A stretch of 64,000 nucleotides of DNA from Acetobacter ghanensis (GTDB taxonomy: Bacteria > Pseudomonadota > Alphaproteobacteria > Acetobacterales > Acetobacteraceae). The stretch lies in NCBI RefSeq assembly GCF_001499675.1, contig NZ_LN609302.1, positions 1,029,896-1,093,895 on the forward strand. Reading direction: 5' to 3'. The position numbers were made by a program, and so were the translations under genes. Positions 1 to 9,422 of this stretch are shown here, piece by piece. Within the stretch, counting starts at the first letter, position 1, and every line of letters begins with the position of its first letter. The notes under the pieces were generated by a model. The model saw only the letters and a list, made by a program, of their open reading frames with translations, did not search any database and was not told the DNA's origin.

Positions 1-1005
1 TGAACCGGTTTCGAACACTTTGAACACATGGCCCGACCGGTCCAGAATGACGTGCACAGACGTGCTGCCTTCCTCACCGCGTGCGGCGGCATCTGGTGGG
101 TAGTAAAGGTGCCGCTGGATCCACGCATCAATTTCCGCACCATAATCACTGCTAACACCGTGCACGCTTGTGCGTGACGCGTAGTGTGCGTTCAACTGCC
201 CGTTTTCCACCATGGGGCCAATGGAGAGGTCAAGCGGGGCGGAAGAACCGCCCGGACGCCCACGGAGGGTACGGCGCGGGGCAGGTGCTTCGTTAAACGA
301 GTAATCCATTGGGTGCTGGAGCAGGGATTGCAGGTTTTTGGGGAGTTGCTGGGTTGCACGCGGGTGCTGCACAGCATGGTTGGATTGCTTTGCCGTAGGC
401 TTGTGCTCAGTTGGCCGTGTTTTCTGGGGCGTGGGGCGGGGCTTTGGCAGGCCATCATCCGACTGGGGCAGGGGCGGCACATCTGGTGCGGCTTCGCTGG
501 GTTCGGGGGGAGCTGTCTGGGTATCAGGCTGCTGTTCCGCCGGTGGGGGCGGAGCGGCCTGTGGCGCAGCGTTGCCACCGCCTGCATCGGGCGAATGAGG
601 ACCAACCATCCCTGTGGAAGGGATTGGTTGAGAGAAAACCATTTCCACAGAGGAGGACTGGCTGGCCTGAGGGGACCCGGTCTGCCCATGATGGGTGGCC
701 TGATACAGAAGAGCCGCTAGCAGAATAAAATGCGCCAGCGCCGAGGCGGTAAAGACCGGCCCTAGCGTGGGGTCTGCATAAACATCCTTGCGGATGAGCG
801 GTGTGGACGTGCCGCGTACCGCACCCCCCGGTGGTTTGGGCACAGGGCTGAATGGGAACAGCCGTAGCCGTTGCTGGCCTGCGGCGTCCTCGCTCCCAGC
901 AGAGGGGGCGGCGTTGGGAGTTGGCCGTGTGGGCCTGAGGCGAGGCTCCTGCCTGTTGGGCAGGGGGGCATTCTGGCCTGTGGAAGAACTGCGCTTATCG
1001 ACCAT
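1..1005 (-). CDS. TonB-family energy transducer, C-terminus cut by the window edge
   Basis: The minus strand is open from about 1092 to base 1 and the gene continues outside the window. From the start chosen at 1005 the layout is: a basic, proline-rich cytoplasmic stretch of about 80 residues; one hydrophobic segment at about residues 83-101 (VFTASALAHFILLAALLYQ); a long Pro/Gln/Ala-rich periplasmic linker; and the beginning of a TonB C-terminal domain, with IQRHLYYPPDAAARGEEG followed by VHVILDRSGHVFKV. This is the TonB plan, in which the protein carries proton-motive force to outer-membrane receptors, and a TonB-dependent receptor lies 2.6 kb away. In-frame ATGs also exist at 1035 and 1092; the codons above 1035 (ATA, TTA) look non-coding, so 1005 or 1035 is preferred. 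No exbB or exbD is in the window. Confidence 0.8.
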   Translation of the reverse strand, partial: MVDKRSSSTGQNAPLPNRQEPRLRPTRPTPNAAPSAGSEDAAGQQRLRLFPFSPVPKPPGGAVRGTSTPLIRKDVYADPTLGPVFTASALAHFILLAALLYQATHHGQTGSPQASQSSSVEMVFSQPIPSTGMVGPHSPDAGGGNAAPQAAPPPPAEQQPDTQTAPPEPSEAAPDVPPLPQSDDGLPKPRPTPQKTRPTEHKPTAKQSNHAVQHPRATQQLPKNLQSLLQHPMDYSFNEAPAPRRTLRGRPGGSSAPLDLSIGPMVENGQLNAHYASRTSVHGVSSDYGAEIDAWIQRHLYYPPDAAARGEEGSTSVHVILDRSGHVFKVFETGS

Positions 1006-1166
1006 GAACCGCCCGAGTTCTCCCTTGCCCTGCATGAGTAATGGTGTGTGTGGGTGTATAGCCCATTTGTAGGCTATTTTGCCATCGCTCATGCCCCGGT
1101 GCCAGAGAGAACTTTACAGGGGCAGAACGTATGCGTGTTATAAAAAATCACTCATGGCTTAGTCCT

Positions 1167-1190
1167 GTATGGCAGGATGGCCTGCCATAC
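1167..1190. terminator. Strong hairpin between the M13 peptidase and the tonB-like gene
   Basis: Perfect 10-bp inverted repeat GTATGGCAGG / CCTGCCATAC with a 4-base loop, just past the M13 peptidase stop codon. There is no U-tract next to it on either strand, so it may be an mRNA-stabilising hairpin rather than a classical terminator. Confidence 0.45.
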
Positions 1191-1204
1191 GGGGCTGGAC
1201 AGTT

Positions 1205-3331
1205 TTACCAGATTTTAACGCGCTGTTGCGGGGAGAGGTAAAGCTTGTCCCCCGGCTGCACGGTCCACGCATCGTACCATGCGTCAATATTATGCATGGG
1301 CAGGTTTACGCGGGCTTCTGGGGGGGAGTGGGGGTCCGTTACCACAAGCCGACGGATGGTTTCCTCCCGCAGCTTTTCGCGCCAGACCTGCGCCCAGCCC
1401 AAAAAGACCCGCTGATCCCCACTTAGACCATCAACCACTGGAGCGGGTTTACCATCGAGCGAGGCATGATAGGCGTCCAGTGCGAGTGTTAGCCCACCCA
1501 GATCGGCAATGTTCTCGCCCATGGTCAGTTTGCCGTTTACGTGGATGCCGGGCAGCACTTCAAACGCGTCATACTGTGCGCCAAGACGATCGGCCAGTTT
1601 CTGGAACCTTTCGGCGTCGTCCTTTGTCCACCAGTCGCGCAGGCGGCCATGCTCATCAAACTGGCGGCCTTCATCATCGAATGAATGGGTCATTTCGTGG
1701 CCGATGACACCACCAATGGCGCCATAGTTAACCGCTGGGTCCGCCTTGATATTGAAAAACGGTGGTTGAAGAATGGCGGCGGGGAACACAACCTGATCAA
1801 AAAGCGGGTTGTTGTAGGCGTTGACCGTCTGGGGAGTCATGTCCCACTCGTTCCGGTCCACAGGTTTGTCCAGCCGCTCCAGCCAGTAGTGCCATTCAAA
1901 CGCAACCCCATTGCGGGCGTTGCCATACACATCGCCTTTTTTAACAGCAAGGGTTGAATAATCGCGCCACCTGTTGGGGTAGCCAACCTGAATTTCAAAG
2001 TTTTCCAGTTTGCGGAGGGCGGCTTCCTTGGTGGCGGCGCTCATCCAGCTATTGTTCTGTAGGCGGACTCTAAAGGCGTTTTTCAGGTCGGTGGTCAGTT
2101 TCTGCATAACCACGCGGTTCTCCGCGGGGAAGTAGCGCTGCACATACACCTTGCCCAGCGCCATGCCCATGGCGGCGCTGGTGGCCTGCACACCACGCTT
2201 CCACCGTGCGGTCAGTGTTGGCTGCCCGGTCAGGGCTTTTGTGAACACAAAGCGAGCCTGTTCAAAGCTGTCAGGCAAGTAGGTTGTGGCGTTTTCCACC
2301 AGATGGAAGGCCAGCCATGCACGTAATGTGTCCATATCCGTTGCGGCCAGCACCCGGGCTTCTCCCGTAATGGCGGAAGGTTCGCCAACAATCAGGAGGC
2401 GCTTATCCAAGTCCTGTGTGGGGAGTTCGGACGCACCCAACCATGCGGCCCAGTCAAACCCCGGGGCTTTGGTGTTCAGCTCTGCCAGAGTCATGGGGTT
2501 GTAGGTTTTTTGCGGGTCACGCAGGTCCGCACGCGCCCAGTGCACTTCGGCCAGTTTGCTCTCAAAAATAACAATGGCGGCAGCGGCTTTGGTCGGTTCG
2601 GGCCAGCCTGCCAGCGTGAGTGCCTTTTCAATATAGGACTGGTAGGCGGCTTTTTTTGCGGCGAATGTGGGCTTCAGGTAGTAGTCCCGGTCCGGCAGCC
2701 CCAGCCCGGCCTGATCCAGCGTAAGCGCGTAACGCGTGGGGTCTTTGGCATCTGGGTTGATCCCAAGGGAGAAGGGGCCAAACTGGAATGACCCGACGGC
2801 CGTACCAGTTAGGGCCGCAAACCCGGCCATGTCCTTTATGGCCTTGATGGCGTCCATATCCTGCTGGAGTGGCTGCGTGCCAAGGCGCTCCACTTCTGCC
2901 GCATCCATGTAGGACGCATAGAAGGTTCCAAGCTTTTCTTCCGTGCTACGGGGGTTGGTGACCGGGTGGGCGGAAAGGTCATTCAGAATACTCTGCACCC
3001 GCGTGCGGGAGAGTTCGGCCAGCGCGTTAAACGGCCCGTAGCTGGTCATGTCCGCAGGAATAGTCAGATGGTCCAGATAGGTGCCATTGGCGTAGCGGAA
3101 AAAATTGTTCCCCGGAGATACGCTCAGGTCGCGCCCAGCAAGGTCAACGCCCCATGCACCAAAGCTACTTTCCGCCGTTTGGGGGGCGGTCTGGGAGGCT
3201 GCATGGGACTGCCCCGCCAGGCTGCCAGCGCCAATAACGGCAGAAAGCATGAGGGCATGGCGGAAAATGGCACGCAAGGACAGATCTGGCACAGGTAAGC
3301 TCCGGTTCTTTATTATATGTGTTGGCGACAC
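1205..3331 (-). CDS. M13-family (neprilysin/PepO-like) zinc metalloendopeptidase, exported
   Basis: 708 aa, the usual size for M13 peptidases. Residues 1 to about 45 hold a basic start, a hydrophobic core (ALMLSAVIGAGSLAG) and QSHAA, a likely signal-peptidase site, so the enzyme should work in the periplasm. The zinc site is clear: HEMTH at 545-549 (two His ligands and catalytic Glu546) and ENIAD at 606-610 supplying the third ligand and its supporting Asp. NAYNNPLFDQVVFPAAILQPP is the family substrate-binding region and the chain ends in VKIW, like the family's short C-terminal Trp motif. It is divergent from the TonB-dependent receptor with about 250 bp between them, so peptide processing and uptake could be linked; that link is inference. 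Substrate unknown. Confidence 0.9.
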   Translation of the reverse strand: MSPTHIIKNRSLPVPDLSLRAIFRHALMLSAVIGAGSLAGQSHAASQTAPQTAESSFGAWGVDLAGRDLSVSPGNNFFRYANGTYLDHLTIPADMTSYGPFNALAELSRTRVQSILNDLSAHPVTNPRSTEEKLGTFYASYMDAAEVERLGTQPLQQDMDAIKAIKDMAGFAALTGTAVGSFQFGPFSLGINPDAKDPTRYALTLDQAGLGLPDRDYYLKPTFAAKKAAYQSYIEKALTLAGWPEPTKAAAAIVIFESKLAEVHWARADLRDPQKTYNPMTLAELNTKAPGFDWAAWLGASELPTQDLDKRLLIVGEPSAITGEARVLAATDMDTLRAWLAFHLVENATTYLPDSFEQARFVFTKALTGQPTLTARWKRGVQATSAAMGMALGKVYVQRYFPAENRVVMQKLTTDLKNAFRVRLQNNSWMSAATKEAALRKLENFEIQVGYPNRWRDYSTLAVKKGDVYGNARNGVAFEWHYWLERLDKPVDRNEWDMTPQTVNAYNNPLFDQVVFPAAILQPPFFNIKADPAVNYGAIGGVIGHEMTHSFDDEGRQFDEHGRLRDWWTKDDAERFQKLADRLGAQYDAFEVLPGIHVNGKLTMGENIADLGGLTLALDAYHASLDGKPAPVVDGLSGDQRVFLGWAQVWREKLREETIRRLVVTDPHSPPEARVNLPMHNIDAWYDAWTVQPGDKLYLSPQQRVKIW

Positions 3332-3366
3332 TACGGATTGCTGGCCGTGTTTTGCTCACAAAACAC

Positions 3367-3382
3367 AAGGTGAACTCACCTT
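3367..3382. promoter_or_regulatory. Operator-like palindrome in the M13 peptidase / receptor divergent region
   Basis: AAGGTGAACTCACCTT is a perfect inverted repeat (7-bp arms, 2-bp centre). It lies 36 bp upstream of the M13 peptidase start and about 200 bp upstream of the receptor start. It looks like a dimeric repressor site; the regulator is unknown. A second dyad (AGGTTTT / AAAACCT, 3422-3442) lies nearby. Confidence 0.4.
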
Positions 3383-3583
3383 AACCAGCTTGTTCCTGAC
3401 TGCCTACCCTCTGGCGGGAAGAGGTTTTCTTAAAAAAAACCTTACAGTTGGTGACGGCATTATTACACAGTAATCTGCATGAATAGCGCTCTCATTTCCT
3501 AAAAAATAAGAGGGATAGGGCGGAACAGCCTTGCGTAGGGGGGGCTGTTTCCGTCATGAGAGAGCCAGCCCTGTTGAGGGAGC

Positions 3584-6010
3584 ATGGCTTGCCTGCCAGA
3601 CGAGGCAGCGCATTGGTGGCGGAGGATACAGACTATTTTGGGGCAGCAGGAATACGGCTTTCCTCCGGTTGCGCGGACCCGGGTTCGGGGACAGAGGCGC
3701 TGGCAGCTTATGGTCTGCTGTGCGGGTCTGGCATCGTTGGGTCTGTTTGCAACTCCCGCCGTCAAGGCGGAGACTGGCGAGGCAGGGGAGGGCACGCTCA
3801 GCCGCCAGCCCAAAAGCTCCGTGGCGGCAAAGGCGGCCGTTCCGGCAAAACATGGCCCGGTCGCGGCCCACGCAGTAACGCATGTGGATGTGGGCGGCCA
3901 CCGGTATGACTTTGCCTTTCCGGCCGCTCAGCACGAGCCGGATGCCACAACCCGCCTGAGTGCCGAATTGCTGCGGGACAGGGATGTGACAACCCTGCGT
4001 GGGCTGGAGCGTGTTGCCCCTAACCTGACCATGCAAAGCATCAACGGTACGGCATCGACCAATTTTTACCTGCGTGGCGCAGGGTTTAACGATTTTACGC
4101 AGAATAACATGCCTCCCGTTCTGACGTATATGGATGACGTGGCGTATCCTTATGCCGCCATGAGCAACGGTTTGCTGTTCGATCTGGCGGATGCCGCGGT
4201 GGACCCGGGGCCTGTGGGCACAAAACATGGCCAGTCCACAACAGGGGGAGAGGTGCGCCTGCGCACAAACGACCCCACCTCAACATGGCATTACGGTGCT
4301 ATGGAAGATATTGCCTCCTATGCCCGCAGCCGGAGTGAGGCTTATGTTTCCGGCCCTTTGGCAAAGGGATGGAGCTTTCGGCTTGCAGGGCAGACGCGGC
4401 AGGGCGGTGGGTGGCAGTATAACCCGACCAACGGCGCACATCTGGGGGACGCCGATCTGTGGGCGCTGCGTGGCAAGCTGCGCTGGCAGCCCAATGACCG
4501 TACGACCATTCAGTTAGGTGGCCATTTTGTGCAGGATAACAGTCAGGTGGTTACGGCTGTTCCTGTTTACAGGCTGATCGGCTCACAGGCTTTGCCGGGT
4601 TTTGGCATGGGGCGGCAGGCCGAGTGGTCCTCGCGCCCGGAATTTGCCAACCTTGTTGGGCGGGGTTCAAGCCTTAAACCCAGCGAACATAACCAGTATT
4701 GGGGAGCGGACCTACGGATCATTCATGATTTTGGCCCTGCTACCTTTACCGCCATTAGTGCTTTTGAGACCGAACGGCAGGGCGAATATACGGATCAGGA
4801 CGGGACGGCCCTTGCGCAGGCAGATACGTACCGCACCATAGATGCCAACGTGTTTACGCAGGAAGCGCGGCTGAATGGTGCCGCCCTGCATGGTCGGCTG
4901 AACTGGGTTGTGGGGGCGTACTACCAGCGTAGCCGCATGAACCAGCGGTTTTTCTTTGATTATACGGACTACACCGCCCGTGGTTACATGATGGCCACAA
5001 GCTTTGGCATGAATCAGGAAAGTGTTTCCGAATTCGGGAATGTCAGCTACCGCCTGCCGCATAATGTTACAATCTGGGCAGGACTGCTGCATGAGTTGGA
5101 TGACCGGGGCATAACAGGGCTGACCTCCCAGATCTTTGGCGGCACAACCAGAACCTTTACGCCAGAGAGCACGGCAGCCAACCAGTTTGCTGGGCAGGTT
5201 GGGGTTTCGTGGCAGTTTCTGCCTCAGGCTTTGCTGTATTATAAGATGAGCAAAGGTTTTAAACCCGGTGGGTTTACAGCCAACAATACTCAGGTGCAGG
5301 CCCAGCTTGACCCGTTTAAGCCAGAAACGGTGCTGACCTATGAGCTGGGGCTTAAATCCGACCCCATTCCCGGTCGGTTACGCCTGAATGGCGCTGCATT
5401 TTACAACGATTTTCATAACCAGCAGGTTGTTGGAACTGTTCTGATCCCCAACTATGGGCCGTTAAGCGAAATTACCAATGCGCCCAAATCCCAGAGCTGG
5501 GGGTTTGAGGCTACACTGGAGGCCCATCCGTTTGGGCATTTGTATCTGTTACAGAACATTGGTTGGCAGCGTGGAGATTTTCAGAATTTTCCCAACGTGG
5601 ACCGTGCCGCGACCAATGCCTATTACAAGGCACATAATGAGTGGAAAGCCATAGAGCGGAATTTTGATGGGGTGGATAATGGCTCTCCCAAACTAACCCT
5701 GAATGGGGAGGCCACATGGCGGCAGCCTTTGCCTACAGGTTACAGGCTGGATTTTGGACCGGACTGGCAATACCGGGGTAGTCAGGCCATTGCTGTGGGG
5801 GGAACGGGTTTTTACCGTCTGCCGCCTTATTTTCTGCTGGGCGCGCACGCAACCCTACATTCTCCGTCCCAACTGTGGGATGTTACGGTTTATGCCCGTA
5901 ATATTCTGGACCGGCACTACGCGGAAAGTGGCGGTATGGCCACAACCACGTACTTTTATATTCCCGGTGAACCGCGTTTTATTGGCGGGCGGATTGCCTG
6001 CCATTTCTAG
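3584..6010 (+). CDS. TonB-dependent outer-membrane receptor
   Basis: 808 aa. An extended N-terminus contains a signal-like segment (MVCCAGLASLGLFATPAVKA), so the true start may be the later Met near residue 43 (about 3710). Then follow a plug domain (TTLRGLERVAPNLTM, NFYLRGAGFNDF, DDVAYPYAAM) and a long barrel with repeated aromatic strands, including YYKMSKGFKPGGF, YELGLKSDP and the near-terminal VYARNILDRHYAESGG. The chain ends in Phe, as expected for an outer-membrane barrel recognised by the BAM machinery. The family imports siderophores, vitamin B12, sugars or peptides using TonB energy. The sequence alone does not identify the ligand. It sits divergently from an exported peptidase. Confidence 0.9.
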   Translation: MACLPDEAAHWWRRIQTILGQQEYGFPPVARTRVRGQRRWQLMVCCAGLASLGLFATPAVKAETGEAGEGTLSRQPKSSVAAKAAVPAKHGPVAAHAVTHVDVGGHRYDFAFPAAQHEPDATTRLSAELLRDRDVTTLRGLERVAPNLTMQSINGTASTNFYLRGAGFNDFTQNNMPPVLTYMDDVAYPYAAMSNGLLFDLADAAVDPGPVGTKHGQSTTGGEVRLRTNDPTSTWHYGAMEDIASYARSRSEAYVSGPLAKGWSFRLAGQTRQGGGWQYNPTNGAHLGDADLWALRGKLRWQPNDRTTIQLGGHFVQDNSQVVTAVPVYRLIGSQALPGFGMGRQAEWSSRPEFANLVGRGSSLKPSEHNQYWGADLRIIHDFGPATFTAISAFETERQGEYTDQDGTALAQADTYRTIDANVFTQEARLNGAALHGRLNWVVGAYYQRSRMNQRFFFDYTDYTARGYMMATSFGMNQESVSEFGNVSYRLPHNVTIWAGLLHELDDRGITGLTSQIFGGTTRTFTPESTAANQFAGQVGVSWQFLPQALLYYKMSKGFKPGGFTANNTQVQAQLDPFKPETVLTYELGLKSDPIPGRLRLNGAAFYNDFHNQQVVGTVLIPNYGPLSEITNAPKSQSWGFEATLEAHPFGHLYLLQNIGWQRGDFQNFPNVDRAATNAYYKAHNEWKAIERNFDGVDNGSPKLTLNGEATWRQPLPTGYRLDFGPDWQYRGSQAIAVGGTGFYRLPPYFLLGAHATLHSPSQLWDVTVYARNILDRHYAESGGMATTTYFYIPGEPRFIGGRIACHF

Positions 6011-6063
6011 CAGGTTAAAGCCGTAGTCTGGCCCCTTAGGTGCAAAAGGGGCATGATGGCAGC

Positions 6064-6885
6064 ATGATAAAACAGGATGTACAGACAGAAACCTTCCTGC
6101 TCCGGCTGGGAGGGCAGGCGGTGCATGTCCGTCAGATGGGTGCTGGGGCAGGTTTGCCACTTGTGCTGGTGCATGGTTTTGGCGGCAGCCTGACCAACTG
6201 GCAGCTCACCCAGCATGTATTGGCCACCAGCCGACGGGTTATCGCATTTGACCTGCCAGGGCATGGCAAGTCTTCCGCCTTAGCTACGACGCCAACACTG
6301 GCGCATTTTGCAGATGTTGCCAGCCGTGTTTTGGCAGGTCTGGGAGTGGGTAAAGCCCATATTCTGGGGCACTCTCTGGGCGGTGGCATTGCCATGTCCA
6401 TGCTCAAGACATACCCGCAGCAGGTGGCAAGCCTGTCTCTGCTGGCCCCGGCCGGGTTGGGTCGGGATGTGAATATGGCGTTTATTACCGGCTTTATAGA
6501 GGCTAACACCGTAGCAGACATGAGTGCTGCCATGGCTATGGCTGTGTATAATCCAAAGTTGATAGGGCGGAAGGTTGCCGAGTTTCTGGTAGAAGCCCGC
6601 GCTGTGCCCGGTGCGCGTGAGGCCCTGCGCACCGTTGCCCAGACCTGTTTCCCACATGGGGAGCAGGCCAATAATTTACGTCCGGTTCTACAAAGCCCAT
6701 CATGCCCCGTTCATATTATATGGGGGCAGGAAGATCGGGTTCTGCCAGTTACGCAGGCGCAGGGGGTGCCAGCGCATGTGCCCTGCCGTTTTTTGCAGGG
6801 CACTGGCCACCTTCCCCATATCGAGCAGGCGGATGTGGTCCACGCTGCGGTAAAAGATTTTTTGCGAGTGTGTGAAAAAACCTGA
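6064..6885 (+). CDS. Alpha/beta-hydrolase
   Basis: 273 aa from the ATG at 6064; an in-frame GTG at 6040 is possible, but AAGGGG lies upstream of 6064. The fold signature is complete: oxyanion strand LVLVHGFGGS, nucleophile elbow GHSLGGG with Ser104, acid in GQEDRVLP (Asp224) and GTGHLPHIEQ supplying His249. The family covers esterases, C-C hydrolases and acyltransferase-like E2 relatives, so no substrate can be named. No signal peptide, so probably cytoplasmic. It follows the receptor by about 50 bp on the same strand and may be co-transcribed. It converges with ndh. Confidence 0.85.
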   Translation: MIKQDVQTETFLLRLGGQAVHVRQMGAGAGLPLVLVHGFGGSLTNWQLTQHVLATSRRVIAFDLPGHGKSSALATTPTLAHFADVASRVLAGLGVGKAHILGHSLGGGIAMSMLKTYPQQVASLSLLAPAGLGRDVNMAFITGFIEANTVADMSAAMAMAVYNPKLIGRKVAEFLVEARAVPGAREALRTVAQTCFPHGEQANNLRPVLQSPSCPVHIIWGQEDRVLPVTQAQGVPAHVPCRFLQGTGHLPHIEQADVVHAAVKDFLRVCEKT

Positions 6886-6908
6886 TCGTGTCAGTTATTT
6901 TTATTATG

Positions 6909-6934
6909 CCTCCCCCGTTTTTATTCGGGGGAGG
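6909..6934. terminator. GC-rich hairpin between convergent hydrolase and ndh genes
   Basis: CCTCCCCCG / CGGGGGAGG, a perfect 9-bp stem with an 8-base T-rich loop, in the 55-bp gap between convergent genes. The flanks are A/T-rich but there is no clean U-run, so termination is likely but not certain. Confidence 0.5.
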
Positions 6935-6940
6935 AGGGGG

Positions 6941-8224
6941 TCAGTCCATTCTGACTGGTGGGCGCACAAAGCCATCCAGCCAGTCTGTAAAGCAGGCAAT
7001 GGCGCCACGGACAGGTCCGTAAAGTTCAAACTGGTGCTGGCGGTACAGGGCCATGTGCCCAAGGCGGGCGCTTAGGCCGTGCAAAAAGCCGCCGCCAAAG
7101 GTTTTGCCATCGGCAAATGCACCCCAGCCATTATAGTCCCCAAGGGCAACAATGGCGCCTTTGTTACGAAAGCGGAAGTCTGGAACAGGTTTTTTGTTAA
7201 AGATGTAACCCGGAAGGTAGCGTGCCAGATGGTGCGCCTGCTGGCGGGCAACCTGCGCCGTGGGGGCCAGTGGTGCATCTTTGATAAAGGAGCAGTCACC
7301 CACAGCAAAAATATGCTCATCCACCGTGCTTTGCAGGTTGGGCTGAACGGTGAGCTGCCCCCCACGCTGGCATTCCAGCCCATCCATATTGCGTGTGACA
7401 TCAGGCGCCTTCACACCAGCCGCCCAGACCCGGAACTGGGCATTAACACGCGTACCATCCTTGAGGATAAAGCCCTGCTCATCCGCGCCGCTGACCATGG
7501 TGCTGGTACGGACCTGAATGTTCAGTTCTTCAAGCTGCTTCTGCGCTGCCTGCGATACATTTTCGGGGAATGCGGGCAGAATACGGGGACCGGCTTCCAG
7601 CAGGGTTACGCGCATTTCTGGCGTAACGGGGGTAAAATTGTACAAGGACCCGATATCAAGCGCTTTGTGCAGCTCGGCTGCCAACTGCACACCGGTTGCT
7701 CCCCCGCCAACAATGGCAATATCCAGTGGAGTGCCACGCCCGTAAGCCTGAATAATGGCATGGCGGAAGCGTTCGTTAAAATTGTTGGCCTCAACCACGT
7801 TGTCCAGGAACATGCAGTGTTCCACCACGCCAGGGGTGCCAAAGTCATTGGCGCGGCTGCCAATGGCAAAGACCACAGCATCATAATCCAGATGCCGTTC
7901 CTCCAGCAGAAGTTGGTTGTTTTCCTCCGTCAGTGGCGCCAGCGTTATGCGTCGGTTGGCACGGTCAAGTTGCGCAATTTCGCCGTAGCAAAAGCGGAAG
8001 CCGTGGGCCGCTGCGTGGGAGACAAACGTAATCCGGTCGTTTTCGTTCCGGGCAGTTCCAGCGGCAAAGCAGTGGAGCATGGGCTTCCATACATGGCTGA
8101 AACCCTTGTCCACGAGCGTGATTTCCAGTTTGCCAGAGCGGCCGAGCGTGTTGCCCAGACGGGTTGCCAGGGCCAGACCGGCAACACCTCCACCAATAAT
8201 CACGAGCCGGAACCTGTTCGTCAT
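6941..8224 (-). CDS. ndh: Type II NADH:quinone dehydrogenase (NDH-2)
   Basis: 427 aa. The start at 8224 (MTNRFRLVIIGGG) has AGGA about 8 bases upstream; the open frame extends further without support. Two Rossmann signatures are visible: VIIGGGVAGLALATRLG at the N-terminus (FAD) and IAIVGGGATGVQLAAEL in the middle (NADH). FAVGDCSF near the C-terminal third is the second FAD-contact motif of the family. NDH-2 oxidises NADH and reduces membrane quinone without pumping protons. In acetic acid bacteria it works beside quinone-linked dehydrogenases such as the Gcd encoded at 41.4 kb. The C-terminal region (GGGFLHGLSARLGHMALYRQH) would carry the membrane-anchoring amphipathic helices. Confidence 0.9.
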   Translation of the reverse strand: MTNRFRLVIIGGGVAGLALATRLGNTLGRSGKLEITLVDKGFSHVWKPMLHCFAAGTARNENDRITFVSHAAAHGFRFCYGEIAQLDRANRRITLAPLTEENNQLLLEERHLDYDAVVFAIGSRANDFGTPGVVEHCMFLDNVVEANNFNERFRHAIIQAYGRGTPLDIAIVGGGATGVQLAAELHKALDIGSLYNFTPVTPEMRVTLLEAGPRILPAFPENVSQAAQKQLEELNIQVRTSTMVSGADEQGFILKDGTRVNAQFRVWAAGVKAPDVTRNMDGLECQRGGQLTVQPNLQSTVDEHIFAVGDCSFIKDAPLAPTAQVARQQAHHLARYLPGYIFNKKPVPDFRFRNKGAIVALGDYNGWGAFADGKTFGGGFLHGLSARLGHMALYRQHQFELYGPVRGAIACFTDWLDGFVRPPVRMD

Positions 8225-8360
8225 ATCATTCCTGTCCTTTACCTTCCGCTTCTTGGCCTGAAGGGGGAGGTTCTGTTTTGCACTATGCAATGATCCCCCG
8301 CCACGACCAGCATACAGGCCATGACGGGGGAGGAAAGTGGGGCAGCTAATGCCTGTATGG

Positions 8361-9422
8361 TTAGGCTGTTGCCGCCAGATCAAGCAGTCCGATAACCCCA
8401 TCTTCCGTGCCAAAGCCCAGCGTGCAGCCATCCGGACTATAGGCCAGAGCCGTAATGGCCCCTGCATGTCCTAATGATACAGGAAGAACACGCTGGGTCG
8501 CGGGTTCCATCATCACAACCGTGCCATTGGCAAAGCCCGCCGCCACAACTTCCTGCGAGGGGTGAAAAGCAACACGGGTGCACAGTGCGCCCCCGGCACC
8601 GGGTAGTTCCGCTGGGGGTTTGCCCATGGGGCCACCACCAAAAAACGGCCACATGACCACAACATCCGCCCCACTGGTGGCAAGCCATTTGCCATTGCTG
8701 GAAAAAGACATGGAGCGCACTTTGGTCGGGTAGCCGCTCATGCGGATATTGTGGCCGTCCGCCAGCCGCCAGCCGTGCAGGTCATTTTCCTGCATGGCGG
8801 TAATAACGGCTTCGCCTCCCGGGTGCATGGCCACACCAAGGTGGCTGCCTTTCCATTCCAGCACGCGTGCGCTGCCATCTTTGGACTGGGTAAACCAGAG
8901 CGACACGCCATTGTAATGCGATGCAGCAAGGCGTTTACCTTTGGGGTCAAACGCAATGCCGCCTACGGTTGTGGGGTGCTCAAAAGTGCGGATAACAGTG
9001 CGGCCCGTGGCGTCGCGCAGTTCCACATTTTTGCCCGAAGCCGCAGCAATCAGAGCAGATTTGTCACTAACAAAAGTGGAAATATGTTCCACCCAGCGTC
9101 GGGTTTTGCCCAGTTCCTCAATTTCTCCCGTAGGGTCAAGGCGGCACAGGCGGCCATCGTCCCCACCGGTCAGAAAGCTGTCTGCCAGTGTATCGGGCGA
9201 GAGAGAGAGGACCGGACCATCATGCACAGCGTAGGTTGCCCATGCCTGTGGCGCCATAAGGTCCTGCCGGTGGGCGACAACTACATCGCCTTCGCCAGTG
9301 GTAAAGGCAAAGCGGCTGGAATCGCGCGAGGCGGTGCAGCCTGTAATTTCGCCTTCCACCTGCCGGTGGGATCCACGCTTTTCAATCAGCCCGCGCAGAA
9401 GGGTTTCTTTGGTCTCGCTCAT
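8361..9422 (-). CDS. WD40-repeat protein encoded with a COG0523 GTPase
   Basis: 353 aa made of WD40-type blades with repeated G/S-D and aromatic endings: VLSLSPDTLADSFLTGGDDG, VGGIAFDPKGKRLAASHYNG, VRSMSFSSNGKWLATSGADV, TRVAFHPSQEVVAAGFANG, ITALAYSPDGCTLGFGTEDG. About seven blades are expected, forming a beta-propeller scaffold. No signal peptide, so cytoplasmic. Its ATG overlaps the cobW-like stop by four bases (ATGA), so the two are translationally coupled and probably act together. The specific role is unknown; a scaffold or partner for the metal GTPase is inference. Confidence 0.85.
   Translation of the reverse strand: MSETKETLLRGLIEKRGSHRQVEGEITGCTASRDSSRFAFTTGEGDVVVAHRQDLMAPQAWATYAVHDGPVLSLSPDTLADSFLTGGDDGRLCRLDPTGEIEELGKTRRWVEHISTFVSDKSALIAAASGKNVELRDATGRTVIRTFEHPTTVGGIAFDPKGKRLAASHYNGVSLWFTQSKDGSARVLEWKGSHLGVAMHPGGEAVITAMQENDLHGWRLADGHNIRMSGYPTKVRSMSFSSNGKWLATSGADVVVMWPFFGGGPMGKPPAELPGAGGALCTRVAFHPSQEVVAAGFANGTVVMMEPATQRVLPVSLGHAGAITALAYSPDGCTLGFGTEDGVIGLLDLAATA

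Noticed and set aside
184..720. Plus-strand open frames of 86-178 aa
   Set aside because: They are antisense to the tonB-like gene, whose minus-strand frame has a transmembrane helix, Pro-rich linker and TonB domain; the plus frames show only Gly/Arg/Trp-rich GC-shadow composition.
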